A stretch of DNA of 64,000 bases from Selenomonadaceae bacterium. GTDB taxonomy: Bacteria > Bacillota > Negativicutes > Selenomonadales > Selenomonadaceae. The stretch covers positions 124,001 to 188,000 of the forward strand of contig JAFWWC010000002.1 of the NCBI GenBank assembly GCA_017518105.1. The letters run 5' to 3'. The position numbers and the translations under genes are program-made. The notes beneath the pieces were generated by a model. It was not told where the DNA came from. It did no database searches and saw nothing but the letters and a program-made list of their open reading frames with translations. Positions 1 to 6,738 of the stretch are shown here, piece by piece; position 1 is the stretch's first letter, and the number at the start of each line of letters is the position of its first letter.

Positions 1-1152
1 GAAAAATAATTCCGTGGAGCCGCCGCCGTCCAAGTTAATCGCCTCTACCGCCCCGAAACTGTCCTTGAGAATCCGCGCCCACTCGGTGAGCGTGCAACCT
101 TTGCTGTGAGCTTGCCGCCCGTCGACGACTGCAAAGATATAATCGCCGTATTGCGTGATGCCCACTGCCGAACGCGGCGCACGTCCGATGCGAATATCAT
201 TGGGGAATTGCTCGGCGTCCGCAGTAACGTAAATTTCACCGTCCTTAACGAGAGTGGGACCCGCGCCGACGATATGGATTGCCTCGTTGAAGTCTTCGCC
301 GTGCTCCACGTTAATATAATCCTCGTCGAAAATCATCGCGTCGCCGACGTAAACGCCCCTGAAAGCCTCCGCCGCCGCTCCGTGAACGCTGACGATAAAT
401 CCGTTCGGAGGAATGTAGTTGTTGCCCTTGTCGCGGAAGATATTCACAACCACGCCGTCCTGCACTACGAATTCCACGCCGAAATTATTCGTGCCAGTCG
501 TCGCACCCTGCCAGCCGTTATAGACGATGACGGAATCGGGATTGCGTTCACAGTTTACGCCGTCGACTACGACTTCTTCCCCATTGAATTGCAAGACGCC
601 CCGATAACTCTGCCGCGCAAAAATCGTGGAGCCGTCCGCCCTGATTCCAATCGCCGAGCGGATAAAGTAAGTTGTGCCCGCCGTCAGCCCGTCAATTTTT
701 GTATTGCCTAAGATAACTCCGTTGGTCGCGAAGTAGCTTGCGTTAATCGTGGCGATTGCGTCGGGCGAATTCATCTGCGAAACTGTCGCACGTCCCGGAA
801 TTTGATTCTTAGCGACGACGGGGCGCAGTTGATATTTCTCGTGGTCGGCGATAATCGCAAACGCCATCACTCCATCTTTATGGTAAACCAAAAACTCCAA
901 GCCCTCGCCGTCATCTACGGGCGGCGGCTCAACGGTTTGCGGCGGCTCTTGTCCTTCTTCATAAACTGGCGGGTCGTGATATGCGGGGTCTAGCGGTGGA
1001 TGTTTTATTTCTTCTTCTGGCGTTGTAAATGGTTCTTCAACTGATTTTGGCTCGGAAGATTCTTCTGGCAAATTTTTTTTAGCCCAAGCTAAGCTCGGCG
1101 ACGTTAAGAAAAATATTCCTGCCGTCAACAGCGCGGCAACTTTCTTTATCAT
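1..1152 (-). CDS. Secreted phosphodiester glycosidase (NAGPA-domain) protein, 3' end cut off
   Basis: The frame is open from the ATG at 1150-1152 to the window edge (384 codons), so the C-terminus is missing. It begins MIKK followed by a hydrophobic stretch ending SLAWA, a typical signal peptide; residues 25-65 are a Pro/Glu-rich linker. The rest matches the phosphodiester glycosidase (NAGPA) fold: near the visible end it reads AINLDGGGSTELFF, the family's LDGGGS active-site motif. The family removes or exposes sugar phosphodiesters; in bacteria it is often a spore, capsule or cell-wall protein of unknown substrate. GAGGAG lies 8 bases before the ATG. The gene follows the two tRNA-Val genes and their terminator. 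Location in the cell envelope is inferred from the signal peptide. Confidence 0.85.
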   Translation of the reverse strand, partial: MIKKVAALLTAGIFFLTSPSLAWAKKNLPEESSEPKSVEEPFTTPEEEIKHPPLDPAYHDPPVYEEGQEPPQTVEPPPVDDGEGLEFLVYHKDGVMAFAIIADHEKYQLRPVVAKNQIPGRATVSQMNSPDAIATINASYFATNGVILGNTKIDGLTAGTTYFIRSAIGIRADGSTIFARQSYRGVLQFNGEEVVVDGVNCERNPDSVIVYNGWQGATTGTNNFGVEFVVQDGVVVNIFRDKGNNYIPPNGFIVSVHGAAAEAFRGVYVGDAMIFDEDYINVEHGEDFNEAIHIVGAGPTLVKDGEIYVTADAEQFPNDIRIGRAPRSAVGITQYGDYIFAVVDGRQAHSKGCTLTEWARILKDSFGAVEAINLDGGGSTELFF

Positions 1153-1223
1153 GAAACTTACTCCTCAAAAAATATTTATTGTCTGCCTATTCTGCCGCCG
1201 TGAAAGAAATTCCTTCACAGCAG

Positions 1224-1256
1224 AAAAAAAGTTACCTCCCGAATTTGGGAGGCAAC
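1224..1256 (-). terminator. Rho-independent terminator after the tRNA-Val pair
   Basis: A 10-bp stem (gttacctccc / gggaggcaac, one G-U pair) with a 6-base loop is followed on the minus strand by seven T. It ends the two-tRNA transcript and separates it from the glycosidase gene. Confidence 0.9.
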
Positions 1257-1276
1257 TTGTAATTTCGTATTAAGCG

Positions 1277-1352
1277 TGGTGCTCGCTGAGGGACTCGAAC
1301 CCACGACTTCCTCCATGTGACGGAGATACTCTACCAGCTGAGTTAAGCGAGC
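1277..1352 (-). tRNA. tRNA-Val (CAC)
   Basis: A 76-base cloverleaf with encoded CCA. The acceptor stem is GCTCGCT/AGCGAGC, the T loop contains GGTTCGAGTCC, and the anticodon stem TCTCC/GGAGG encloses the loop GTCACAT, giving anticodon CAC (codon GUG). It is transcribed after the tRNA-Val(GAC) gene from the same promoter. Confidence 0.9.
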
Positions 1353-1366
1353 CCTAGAAAATCAAA

Positions 1367-1443
1367 TGGTGGGGCTGACAGAACTCGAATCTGTGACCTC
1401 CTCGATGTCAACGAGGCACTCTAACCATCTGAGCTACAACCCC
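1367..1443 (-). tRNA. tRNA-Val (GAC)
   Basis: A 77-base cloverleaf with encoded CCA. Acceptor stem GGGGTTG/CAGCCCC; anticodon stem CCTCG/CGAGG with loop TTGACAT gives anticodon GAC (codon GUC, also GUU by wobble). It is first in a two-tRNA transcript. Confidence 0.93.
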
Positions 1444-1466
1444 ACGTCTTTATCAAGACAGGCGCA

Positions 1467-1495
1467 ATTATAACCGCTGCGGTTTAAGCTGTCAA
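1467..1495 (-). promoter_or_regulatory. Consensus sigma-70 promoter of the tRNA-Val pair
   Basis: On the minus strand TTGACA (1490-1495) and TATAAT (1467-1472) are separated by exactly 17 bases, a perfect consensus. The -10 box is about 24 bases before the tRNA-Val(GAC) gene. It sits directly behind the rplL stop codon. Confidence 0.9.
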
Positions 1496-1505
1496 GAAAA
1501 ACTTT

Positions 1506-1880
1506 TTACTTAATCTCGACCGTCGCGCCGACTTCTTCGAGTTTTGCCTTAAGAGCTTCAGCGTCAGCCTTCGAGATTTTCTCTTTGACCGGAGCGGGTG
1601 CGCCGTCGACGAGAGCTTTTGCTTCCTTAAGTCCAAGACCAGTTGCCTCGCGGACTGCCTTGATGACTTTAATTTTCTCTTGACCGACATTGGCAAGGAT
1701 AACGTCGAATTCGGTTTTCTCCTCTTCGGGTTCAGCTGCCGCTGCCGCAGGACCTGCCGCCGCTACTGCTACCGGAGCCGCCGCACTCACGCCGAATTTC
1801 TCTTCCATAGCTTTGACCAGTTCGCTCAGTTCCAAAACCGTCATGCTTTCAATCGCTTGCATAATTTCTTCTTTAGTCAT
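1506..1880 (-). CDS. rplL: 50S ribosomal protein L7/L12
   Basis: The 124-residue product has the normal L7/L12 length and architecture: an N-terminal dimerisation helix ([20 protein letters not shown]), an Ala/Pro-rich hinge at about residues 37-53, and the C-terminal factor-binding domain containing [20 protein letters not shown]. It forms the flexible stalk that recruits EF-Tu, EF-G and IF2. It is the last gene of the rpmG-secE-nusG-rplKAJL run, 42 bases after rplJ. L7/L12 is needed in several copies per ribosome. No strong terminator follows; the next signal is the tRNA promoter. Confidence 0.98.
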   Translation of the reverse strand: MTKEEIMQAIESMTVLELSELVKAMEEKFGVSAAAPVAVAAAGPAAAAAEPEEEKTEFDVILANVGQEKIKVIKAVREATGLGLKEAKALVDGAPAPVKEKISKADAEALKAKLEEVGATVEIK

Positions 1881-1922
1881 TATATTTCAGCCTCCATTTT
1901 CTAAACAAAAACTTCACACGGA

Positions 1923-2480
1923 TTACGCCGCTTCCTTTTCCTTCTTCTCGCGAATAGCATCGACGACGCCGACGAAATTGCGAATAACAGCACTCAAGAC
2001 GCCCACGCAGTTTGCAATCGGAGCGTTCATGCTGCCCAGGAGTTTAGCGACGAGTTGTTCACGGCTCGGCAAGTTCGCCAGAGCTTTAACGCCTGCCATG
2101 TCGATAACTTTGCCTTCGACCATGCCAACCTTAATCGTCAAAATGCCGGGGTCTTCAAGCTTGTTCTTCTTCATGAAGTCGCAGATAACCTTCGCCGGAG
2201 CGACCGCGTCTTCAGCGGAGAATGCCATCGCCGTTGTGCCTTCAAGGTGGGAATCAAGACCTTCAATGCCCGCCTGCTTAGCCGCGATACGGAGCATGGT
2301 GTTTTTGACTACTTTATATTGAACGCCCGCCGCACGGAGCTCGCGACGCAGTTGGGTATCAGTCGCCACGTTTAAACCTCTGTAGCTCGTGATGACGACG
2401 CCTTTAGCAGAAGTCAGCCAGCCTTTAATCTCGGCGACGACCGCCTCTTTTTTGGGTGTAACCTTACTCGTAACTGCCAT
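1923..2480 (-). CDS. rplJ: 50S ribosomal protein L10
   Basis: L10 anchors L7/L12 dimers to the ribosome. The chosen start at 2480 (MAVTSK) has GGAGG 8 bases upstream and gives 185 residues, close to the usual 165-180; an upstream in-frame start would lengthen it by 31 residues and run into the leader RNA. Recognisable parts are the N-terminal rRNA-binding domain (KGVVITSYRGL, VVKNTMLRIAA) and a C-terminal helix that binds L7/L12. The gene is preceded by a leader with attenuator (2481-2615), the site at which L10/L7-L12 excess represses its own synthesis in Firmicutes. The last residues are Lys/Glu rich and end in Ala-Ala. Confidence 0.97.
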   Translation of the reverse strand: MAVTSKVTPKKEAVVAEIKGWLTSAKGVVITSYRGLNVATDTQLRRELRAAGVQYKVVKNTMLRIAAKQAGIEGLDSHLEGTTAMAFSAEDAVAPAKVICDFMKKNKLEDPGILTIKVGMVEGKVIDMAGVKALANLPSREQLVAKLLGSMNAPIANCVGVLSAVIRNFVGVVDAIREKKEKEAA

Positions 2481-2615
2481 AAATTTCACCTCCCCACACA
2501 AAGTAAAAATCCTTCGACCACACAGACCGAAGGAAACTTTAACGTCAAAGTTGCTTTCGACCTGAGCAAGCACTTTAATCGGCGTGCCGAACTTGCCGTC
2601 TATGGTCTGAGATAT
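2481..2615 (-). promoter_or_regulatory. L10 leader (autoregulatory attenuator of rplJL)
   Basis: The rplA-rplJ gap holds two mutually exclusive structures on the minus strand. CAGACC (2604-2609) can pair with GGTCTG (2523-2528), while the latter lies in the loop/arm of a terminator hairpin (2511-2533) followed by T5. The placement fits the known Firmicute L10 leader, in which L10(L12)4 binding favours termination. Assignment to that family is by position and structure; a covariance-model search was not possible. Confidence 0.8.
2504..2533 (-). terminator. Attenuator hairpin in the L10 leader
   Basis: CCTTCG...CGAAGG stem (2528-2533 with 2511-2516) and a loop containing GTCTG, followed by ATTTTTA. 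It lies 24 bases upstream of the rplJ start, where it can cut off rplJL but not rplKA. Confidence 0.8.
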
Positions 2616-2621
2616 TCAGTT

Positions 2622-3302
2622 TTAGATTTGAATCGGGACGCCCGGCCCCATCGCCGCCGCCAACGTGATTGAACGGATGTATTGCCCCTTCGCCGCCGCT
2701 GGTTTGACACGGATTAACGTATCGATAAGCGTCTGATAGTTTTCCTTGAGCTTGTCTTCCTCGAAAGACTTTTTGCCAATCGGGCAGTGAATGTTGCCTT
2801 GCTTGTCGGTGCGGTACTCGACCTTACCAGCTTTTTGCTCGCCGATAGCCTTAGCAATGTCGTTGGTTACGGTGCCGAGCTTCGGGTTAGGCATAAGTCC
2901 ACGCGGACCTAAGAGCTTACCTAAACGACCGATAATGCGCATCATGTCGGGTGTAGCGACTGCCACGTCGAAATCAAACCAGCCGCCTTGAATCTTCGCG
3001 ACCAAATCATCTGTGCCGACGTAATCCGCGCCTGCCGCTTCAGCCTCTTTAGCCTTCTCGCCCGCGACAAATGCCAGAACTCTTTTTGTCTTGCCAATGC
3101 CGTTTGGAAGGACGATTGCGCCGCGAACCTGTTGGTCAGCGTATTTCGGGTCGACGCCCAAGCGCACATGCAATTCAATCGTCTCATCGAACTTAGCCGT
3201 TGCGGTTTTCTTTACTAAAGCAACAGCTTCGTCGGCGGTGTAGAACTTCCCGTTCTCGACTAAGGCTTGAGCCTCGCGGAATCTTTTGCTTTGCTTTGCC
3301 AT
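2622..3302 (-). CDS. rplA: 50S ribosomal protein L1
   Basis: The 226-residue product is the usual L1 length. It contains the hallmark block [20 protein letters not shown] and, towards the end, TKQ-type RNA-contact sequence; the N-terminus is rich in basic residues ([11 protein letters not shown]). L1 builds the mobile L1 stalk at the ribosomal E site and in many bacteria represses translation of the L11 operon. It lies 49 bases after rplK and its stop is followed immediately by the L10 leader. GGAGG precedes the ATG. Confidence 0.98.
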   Translation of the reverse strand: MAKQSKRFREAQALVENGKFYTADEAVALVKKTATAKFDETIELHVRLGVDPKYADQQVRGAIVLPNGIGKTKRVLAFVAGEKAKEAEAAGADYVGTDDLVAKIQGGWFDFDVAVATPDMMRIIGRLGKLLGPRGLMPNPKLGTVTNDIAKAIGEQKAGKVEYRTDKQGNIHCPIGKKSFEEDKLKENYQTLIDTLIRVKPAAAKGQYIRSITLAAAMGPGVPIQI

Positions 3303-3351
3303 TAAATTTCCTCCTTGCGGTACAAACGATTAACTCTCCCGCCTTGCCTGC

Positions 3352-3777
3352 TTAAGCGACAATCTCAATTCCCATGCTACGCGCTGTGCCTTCAATCATA
3401 CGCGTTGCCGCCTCGACTGAACCAGCATTGAGGTCTTTCATCTTGAGTTCGGCAATTTCTTGAGCTTTAGCGCGGGGCAGTTTAGCGACTTTGTTTTTGT
3501 TGGGTTCGCCCGAAGCCTTTTCAATGCCCGCCGCCTTTTTCAAAAGGACTGCCGCCGGCGGTGTCTTGGTTATGAACGTGAAGGAACGGTCTTCATAAAC
3601 CGAAATTTCGACGGGGATAATCAAGCCTGCCTGCTGTGCTGTGCGGTCGTTGAACTCCTTAACGAACGCCATGATATTGACGCCCGCTTGACCGAGTGCC
3701 GGACCGACTGGCGGCGCAGGGGTTGCCTTACCCGCTGGAACTTGAAGCTTGACGACTTTGGTAACTTTCTTTGCCAT
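3352..3777 (-). CDS. rplK: 50S ribosomal protein L11
   Basis: 141 residues, exactly the normal length. The N-terminal motif [20 protein letters not shown] and the C-terminal RNA-binding stretch ending [10 protein letters not shown] are clear. L11 binds the GTPase-associated centre of 23S rRNA and is required for RelA-type stringent signalling where that exists. It follows nusG by 21 bases with an AAAGGAGGTGCAC ribosome site, so transcription is continuous with nusG. Confidence 0.98.
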   Translation of the reverse strand: MAKKVTKVVKLQVPAGKATPAPPVGPALGQAGVNIMAFVKEFNDRTAQQAGLIIPVEISVYEDRSFTFITKTPPAAVLLKKAAGIEKASGEPNKNKVAKLPRAKAQEIAELKMKDLNAGSVEAATRMIEGTARSMGIEIVA

Positions 3778-3798
3778 TAGTGCACCTCCTTTCAGTAA

Positions 3799-4347
3799 TT
3801 AAAGCTTTTCAACTTGGCTAACGTCTAAATCAACGGGCATATCCTCAACCAGAACTTTAAGGCGTTGTTTCTCCGCGTCGATTGATTTAATCGTTGCGAG
3901 CCGATTCTCAAAGATGCCGTCGATAATGCGCACGTTGTCATTGACATTAAAGCCGAGGGTGTCATCAACGACGCGACCTTCAATCAGCTCTGTCAAAATT
4001 CTTTGGGCTTCTTCTTCGCTTAGCGGAATAGGATCTTTTTCGGAGCCGACAAAGCCCGTAACACCTTGCGTATTGCGAACGACGAACCACGAATTATTAT
4101 CGACAATCATATCAACAAGGACGTAGCCGGGGAAAACTTTTTTCTTGACGATGCGACGTCTTCCGTCCTTGAATTCGGATTCATCACGCATTGGCACGAT
4201 AACATCAAAGATAACGTTTTCGAGACCTTGCGCAGCGATTTTGCTTTCAAGAGTAGCTTTGACCTTCTTTTCATAGCCAGAAAAAGTATGAACGACGTAC
4301 CAAGCACGTCCAGAAACACGTTCCGAGCTAGTTACTTTTTTATCCAT
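3799..4347 (-). CDS. nusG: Transcription termination/antitermination protein NusG
   Basis: 182 residues. The NGN domain is recognisable (RAWYVVHTFSGYEKKV, KVFPGYVLVDM), and a KOW-like region follows from about residue 130 (NDNVRIIDGIFENRLATIKS). NusG binds RNA polymerase beta-prime and links it to Rho or the ribosome. The KOW loop is divergent: the usual GPF...G and FGR-TPVEL signatures read GIFENR and VEDMPVDLDV here. The gene sits between secE (14 bases upstream) and rplK, the standard position. Function is secure; the KOW divergence suggests altered Rho or NusE contact, which is inference. Confidence 0.95.
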   Translation of the reverse strand: MDKKVTSSERVSGRAWYVVHTFSGYEKKVKATLESKIAAQGLENVIFDVIVPMRDESEFKDGRRRIVKKKVFPGYVLVDMIVDNNSWFVVRNTQGVTGFVGSEKDPIPLSEEEAQRILTELIEGRVVDDTLGFNVNDNVRIIDGIFENRLATIKSIDAEKQRLKVLVEDMPVDLDVSQVEKL

Positions 4348-4361
4348 TGTAACTTTTCCTT

Positions 4362-4565
4362 TCAGCCGAGAATCAGGCGGAACAGCTTAGCAAAAGCCGT
4401 ATCGCAACTCCAAATCAGCACACAGACGATTACAACCGCAAGCCCCACGACGCCTGTATAAGAGACGAGTTCTTTATTGGTTGGCCAGGAGACTTTTTTT
4501 AGTTCGGTGCGGACTTCCCGGATAAATTGAATGACGCCCTTTTTTTCGTCCTTTTGCTCCGACAT
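4362..4565 (-). CDS. secE: Preprotein translocase subunit SecE
   Basis: A 67-residue, single-membrane-span SecE of the short Firmicute type. The cytoplasmic N-terminal half has the conserved amphipathic segment FIREVRTELKKVSWPTNKEL, and one hydrophobic helix follows (residues about 36-58). SecE clamps the SecY channel. Its ATG overlaps the rpmG stop codon by one base, implying translational coupling. It is followed by nusG. Confidence 0.96.
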   Translation of the reverse strand: MSEQKDEKKGVIQFIREVRTELKKVSWPTNKELVSYTGVVGLAVVIVCVLIWSCDTAFAKLFRLILG

Positions 4566-4714
4566 TATTTGGTTTCCTTATGCAGGGTGTGCTTCTTGCA
4601 GAAACGGCAATACTTCTTCATTTCGATTCGGTCTGGAGTATTCTTTTTGTTTTTGTTTGTCCTGTAGTTGCGGTTCTTGCATTCAGTACAAGACAAGGTG
4701 ATGTTCGTCCTCAT
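4565..4714 (-). CDS. rpmG: 50S ribosomal protein L33
   Basis: A 49-codon gene, read directly from the minus strand: [20 protein letters not shown], then [29 protein letters not shown]. It is a zinc-binding L33, as shown by the two pairs CTEC and CRFC; this is the C+ form that needs zinc. AGGAGG lies 7 bases before the ATG. It is the first protein gene of the secE-nusG-rplKAJL transcript and comes 26 bases after the hairpin that follows the tRNA cluster. Confidence 0.95.
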   Translation of the reverse strand: MRTNITLSCTECKNRNYRTNKNKKNTPDRIEMKKYCRFCKKHTLHKETK

Positions 4715-4740
4715 GATTCGTCCTCCTGTTTATTAATTGA

Positions 4741-4760
4741 ATAAGCCCCTTTTCAGGGGC
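4741..4760 (-). terminator. Hairpin between the tRNA cluster and rpmG
   Basis: GCCCCT-GAAA-AGGGGC on the minus strand, followed by TTATTCAATT, a poor T tract. It probably gives only partial termination, because no other good promoter is visible before rpmG and the ribosomal operon may depend on read-through from the tRNA promoter. Confidence 0.6.
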
Positions 4761-4772
4761 GTTAATCTCAAG

Positions 4773-4849
4773 TGGTAGCGGCGACTGGATTTGAACCAGT
4801 GACACTCCGGGTATGAACCGAATGCTCTAGCCAACTGAGCTACGCCGCC
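4773..4849 (-). tRNA. tRNA-Met (CAT), elongator
   Basis: 77 bases with encoded CCA. The anticodon loop TTCATAC gives CAT. Acceptor stem GGCGGCG/CGCCGCT and the D-stem sequence resemble known Firmicute elongator tRNA-Met rather than the lysidine tRNA-Ile2, but the latter cannot be fully excluded by eye. Confidence 0.88.
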
Positions 4850-4851
4850 GC

Positions 4852-4927
4852 TGGAGCTGATGACCAGGATTGAACTGGTGACCTTATCCTTACCAAGGAT
4901 ACGCTCTACCGACTGAGCTACATCAGC
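4852..4927 (-). tRNA. tRNA-Thr (GGT)
   Basis: 76 bases with encoded CCA. Acceptor stem GCTGATG/CATCAGC; anticodon stem TATCC/GGATA with loop TTGGTAA, anticodon GGT. Two bases separate it from each neighbouring tRNA, so the three are cut from one transcript. Confidence 0.93.
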
Positions 4928-4929
4928 GT

Positions 4930-5005
<76 letters not shown>

Positions 5006-5040
5006 ACTCTTGTCATGAACACTTGCCCACAACACCGCGC

Positions 5041-5069
5041 ATGTTACCATACGCTTTTAATTTTGTCAA
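5041..5069 (-). promoter_or_regulatory. Promoter of the tRNA-fMet/Thr/Met cluster
   Basis: TTGACA (5064-5069) and TAACAT (5041-5046) are 17 bases apart on the minus strand, about 36 bases before the tRNA-fMet gene. Through leakage past the 4741-4760 hairpin it may also feed the rpmG-rplL operon. Confidence 0.85.
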
Positions 5070-5143
5070 TAAAAACTTTCTAGCAGGATATTACTAGTTA
5101 TTGGATTGTCAAACATGTGTTACATTGGCTAAGTAGCGTAGCA

Positions 5144-5533
5144 TTATTGATTTATAATATCGCGCTTGTTCTGCGGAGTAAGTTTTCTAGATTTTTTGCT
5201 GATTTCCTTAAGACTGTTTGTGAATACAGTCATTATTGCCCTATTGAGCTTACTACCGTCAAGGTTTACGTTGGTTGCAATTCGATAGTAGTTTTGAAAT
5301 CCAATATCCACTAAATTGTATTTCCGAATCTCTTCCAGCATATTTTTTCAGTCTAGATCTGGCAATTCGTTTAATCTGGGAGGCAAGAGCGTCTTTATGT
5401 TTTACAACTGTTTGTCTCTGATGTGAGATTTAACGACCTTTTTACCGCCTTTGGAACGAGTTTTAATTTTAAAACCGAGGAAAGGGGCATTAGATTTGTG
5501 AAAGTTTCGCCGTTCTTTGTCCTCTAATACAGC
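5144..5533 (-). pseudogene. Decayed group II intron reverse transcriptase/maturase, C-terminal part
   Basis: Three overlapping pieces of one reading frame survive. The upstream piece reads NFHKSNAPFLGFKIK, like the FLGF motif that closes the palm of group II intron RTs. An in-frame TAA lies at 5402-5404 and a TGA at 5348-5350; around the first stop another frame (HKDALASQIKRIARS) looks more coding, so there is also a frameshift. The last 65 codons contain IGFQNYYRIAT and LNRAIMTVFTNSL, resembling the maturase domain signature G-x-x-NYY-x-x-AT. The N-terminal RT motifs and intron ribozyme ends are not visible. The block is more AT-rich than its neighbours. Family call is from motif memory, not alignment. 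Confidence 0.6.
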
Positions 5534-5573
5534 TCATTGTAGATATTTTCATTTCTCTATTCCCATTATTGGA

Positions 5574-5612
5574 TAAAAAAATAGAGCCCGCCCTCAAGAC
5601 GAACCCTCAAAA
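5574..5612 (-). terminator. Terminator after rpsT
   Basis: On the minus strand a GU-rich stem GTTCGTC-TTGA-GGGCGGGC, extendable outward, is followed by TATTTTTTT. It lies directly behind the rpsT stop codon. Confidence 0.75.
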
Positions 5613-5616
5613 AATT

Positions 5617-5892
5617 TTAAGCCGTGACTGCGTTGACTTTTAAAGTGAGCTTTGACTTTTTGCGAGCGGCGGCGTTCTTATGAATCGTATTGTTAGCCGC
5701 TGCTTGGTCGATAGCCTTATGAGCCGCTGGGAGAAGTTTTTTAGCCTCTGCCGCGTCGCCCGCCGCTACTGCCGCCAAGACGAGCTTTTGCGCCTTCTTC
5801 ATGCGTGTTTTCTCGAAGATATTACGGGCGCGGCGTTTGGCGTCAACTCTCATGCTTTTAATCGAGGATTTGATATTCGGCAAGTCATTCAC
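5617..5892 (-). CDS. rpsT: 30S ribosomal protein S20
   Basis: 91 residues, highly basic, helical, with the family start (LPNIKSSIKSMRVDAKRRARN) and the conserved AIDQAAANNTIHKNAAARKKS block. S20 binds 16S rRNA early in 30S assembly. GGAGGTGA lies just upstream of the ATG. The gene has its own promoter (5921-5949) and terminator, so it is monocistronic. Confidence 0.97.
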   Translation of the reverse strand: MNDLPNIKSSIKSMRVDAKRRARNIFEKTRMKKAQKLVLAAVAAGDAAEAKKLLPAAHKAIDQAAANNTIHKNAAARKKSKLTLKVNAVTA

Positions 5893-5920
5893 CTCCTTAA
5901 AGATTTTTTAAAGCTGTGGC

Positions 5921-5949
5921 AGTGTATCATAGCGCGATTTAAATTGCAA
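5921..5949 (-). promoter_or_regulatory. rpsT promoter
   Basis: TTGCAA (5944-5949) and TACACT (5921-5926) with a 17-base spacer on the minus strand, about 30 bases before the rpsT start. The same TTGCAA -35 box recurs before typA and before the receiver gene at 60.4 kb. Confidence 0.8.
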
Positions 5950-5955
5950 GGGAAA

Positions 5956-6738
5956 TTACATTGGCGCGAGCAACAGATACGCCGAAACTAGAGCCAAAGC
6001 AACGAACAATCCCGCGAAGACGTTCCGTTTAAATCTCAAGTCTTTGCCGACGGTCTCCAAGTCTGCCGCACGTGCTTTGACAAAGAAAAATATCGCCGCC
6101 GCCAAAAGTAATAGCTCAACTGCCGCCGTCAACGCAACTTTATCTAGGTGCCAGAGCTTAAAGCGAGCCTGCATGAACTTTTCTCCGCCGTGGAGCAATA
6201 CTGGAGCCAGATTCCATTTTAGGAACTTGCCGTCACTTTCGACCATGTCGGCGTTGTGGCTGTCGGCGGGATAGGGCAGTTGGATTGTAAAATCGAACTC
6301 GACAGTATTAAACGCCGTCTGCGTCATGAAGTCGGCTTCGGGCGGAAGGTTCAGCGGCGGGTTCATCCAATAAAAGTCAAAGTCGTACATGTCGAAGAAC
6401 CAGCCCTTGCGTCGAGAAACGCCCTTGTTCTTGCCGGGGTTAGCCTTGTGCAAATCGCCAGCAGACTTTGCGAACGTCTCCACGTCGGGATAAGTTTTCT
6501 TGAATTCGTAGCCGCGCAAGTTGCCTTCGACAATGGCATTGGCTTTCAAGTCGGGATTAGTCCGTTCGTTGGTAGCCTTCCACTCTTCAATCTGCCGAAT
6601 CACAAGCGGATTGCCGATGAACTTGCTGTGCTGAATAACCGAGCCTTCTTTTGTGATTATCAAGTCGAAGTCCGCCTGAAAGCAGCCCGCGCACGTCAAG
6701 CAGACAAGACTTAGCACGGCGATAAAAATCCTTTGCAT
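5956..6738 (-). CDS. LppM-like lipoprotein with two C-terminal membrane helices
   Basis: 260 residues. The N-terminus is a signal peptide ending CAGC (Cys19), a plausible but imperfect lipobox. The middle (QADFDLIITKEGSV..., then a KWNLAPVLLHGG segment) resembles the LppM/DUF3153 family: beta-rich extracytoplasmic domains that follow a lipobox in Firmicutes and Actinobacteria. Two hydrophobic helices occur at about 199-220 and 236-257. Its ATG abuts the putP stop codon exactly, so the two genes are co-transcribed and probably coupled. Function unknown; mycobacterial LppM affects phagosome traffic, which need not apply here. Confidence 0.65.
   Translation of the reverse strand: MQRIFIAVLSLVCLTCAGCFQADFDLIITKEGSVIQHSKFIGNPLVIRQIEEWKATNERTNPDLKANAIVEGNLRGYEFKKTYPDVETFAKSAGDLHKANPGKNKGVSRRKGWFFDMYDFDFYWMNPPLNLPPEADFMTQTAFNTVEFDFTIQLPYPADSHNADMVESDGKFLKWNLAPVLLHGGEKFMQARFKLWHLDKVALTAAVELLLLAAAIFFFVKARAADLETVGKDLRFKRNVFAGLFVALALVSAYLLLAPM

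Noticed and set aside
5117-5314. 65-residue plus-strand ORF
   Set aside because: It is antisense to the maturase remnant and has no ribosome site.
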